From contig JAPVLO010000323.1 of assembly GCA_027257055.1 (NCBI GenBank), forward strand, positions 1,499,001-1,563,000: DNA of 64,000 bases. The letters are read 5' to 3'. The position numbers and the translations under genes were made by a program. Positions 63,685-64,000 of the stretch are shown in pieces. The stretch comes from Cephalopachus bancanus (lineage: Eukaryota > Chordata > Mammalia > Primates > Tarsiidae). How positions within the stretch are numbered: position 1 is the stretch's first letter; the number at the start of each line of letters is the position of its first letter. Below the pieces are notes generated by a model. It was not told the origin of the DNA, did not search any database, and saw only the letters and a list, made by a program, of their open reading frames with translations.

Positions 63685-64000
63685 AATACAGTAAGTCCCC
63701 TACATATGAACCTTCAAATTGCAAACTTTCAAATCACATGTCCAATCTCTTAAGTTACTTCCCGTGTCAGGCATACATGGTCATGTGCGTACATTCTCTA
63801 TAAGTGGTTGTGCTTTTGTGTTCTTTACTGTACCCCCTCCAGTCAGTAAGTCTTCTTGTCTGTTCACTTGATGCCATCTGTTATACTGTACTACTGTATT
63901 TTTCAAGGTATTGTACTATAAGATTTGAAAATATTTTATTTTTTGCATTTGTTATTTATTGTTTGTATGAAAGTATTATAAATCTATTACAGTACTGTAC
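63685..64000 (+). mobile_element. Possible Tigger-like DNA transposon fragment, cut by window end
   Basis: 'acagtaagtcccctacatat' followed by gaac looks like the end of a pogo/Tigger-class element. The rest of the window end shows no frame I recognise. Tentative. Confidence 0.3.

Larger units (their letters stand above)
21965..64000. other. Region upstream of the LRRC8B coding exon, probably 5' introns
   Basis: No coding exon, CpG island or RNA gene was recognised over 42 kb. In human LRRC8B has a long non-coding 5' part, so this is likely intronic on the minus strand. Stretches with little recognisable repeat are 23800-26680, 27000-28390, 30480-31180, 31690-33530, 36050-37440, 42090-43130, 44800-45680, 45870-46680, 47850-48900, 49880-51060, 55870-57990 and 61000-63050. 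In these I see only AT-rich, apparently single-copy DNA. Confidence 0.5.

Overview
The window is nuclear DNA from a primate, most likely a strepsirrhine (lemur or loris side). It carries about 35 dimeric 7SL-derived Alu elements in both orientations. Many have a right arm ending in a GACTCCAACTC-type motif, the left-arm wording 'caacttggtgagacctcatctctacaataaatc', and in the freshest copies a 'ggctcagcctgtaatcccgcgc' head. That is not the human AluS/AluY pattern. The only protein-coding gene I recognise differs from human LRRC8B, as I remember it, at only scattered residues. The lineage call is inference from Alu wording; no species was checked.

The gene is LRRC8B on the minus strand. Its coding sequence is complete: a large exon (19800-21938 coding, exon start at 21964) encodes residues 1-713, and a small terminal exon (10644-10916) encodes residues 714-803 plus the stop. 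They are separated by an 8.9-kb phase-0 intron with canonical GT/AG ends. Downstream (lower coordinates) lies a probable 3' UTR of about 5.7 kb ending near a cluster of three AATAAA signals at 4921-4957. From 1 to about 4.9 kb is intergenic. From 21965 to 64000 I see no coding exon, CpG island or RNA gene. This is probably the long 5' intron region of LRRC8B, with promoter and first exon outside the window or unrecognisable by eye.

The rest is interspersed repeats: Alus, two internally deleted mariner-type DNA transposons of one subfamily, a MER1-type hAT element with target-site duplication, MER5-like hAT pieces, an MST-type MaLR LTR, an MLT2-type ERVL LTR, an L1 ORF2 fragment, and worn MIR and L2 copies.

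The most unusual structure is in the last LRRC8B intron. A 604-bp segment (11414-12017), itself carrying an Alu, has an inverted copy of exactly the same length (12666-13269), about 96% identical. The copy sits inside another, pre-existing Alu (12629-12665 / 13270-13529) whose two halves still read in register around it. This looks like a templated, inverted local insertion without retrotransposition marks. A second notable structure is a tail-to-tail pair of young Alus (22972-23577) separated by poly(A) and (TA)n. I found no evidence for a wholly new gene system; the other open reading frames look like repeat-derived or chance frames.
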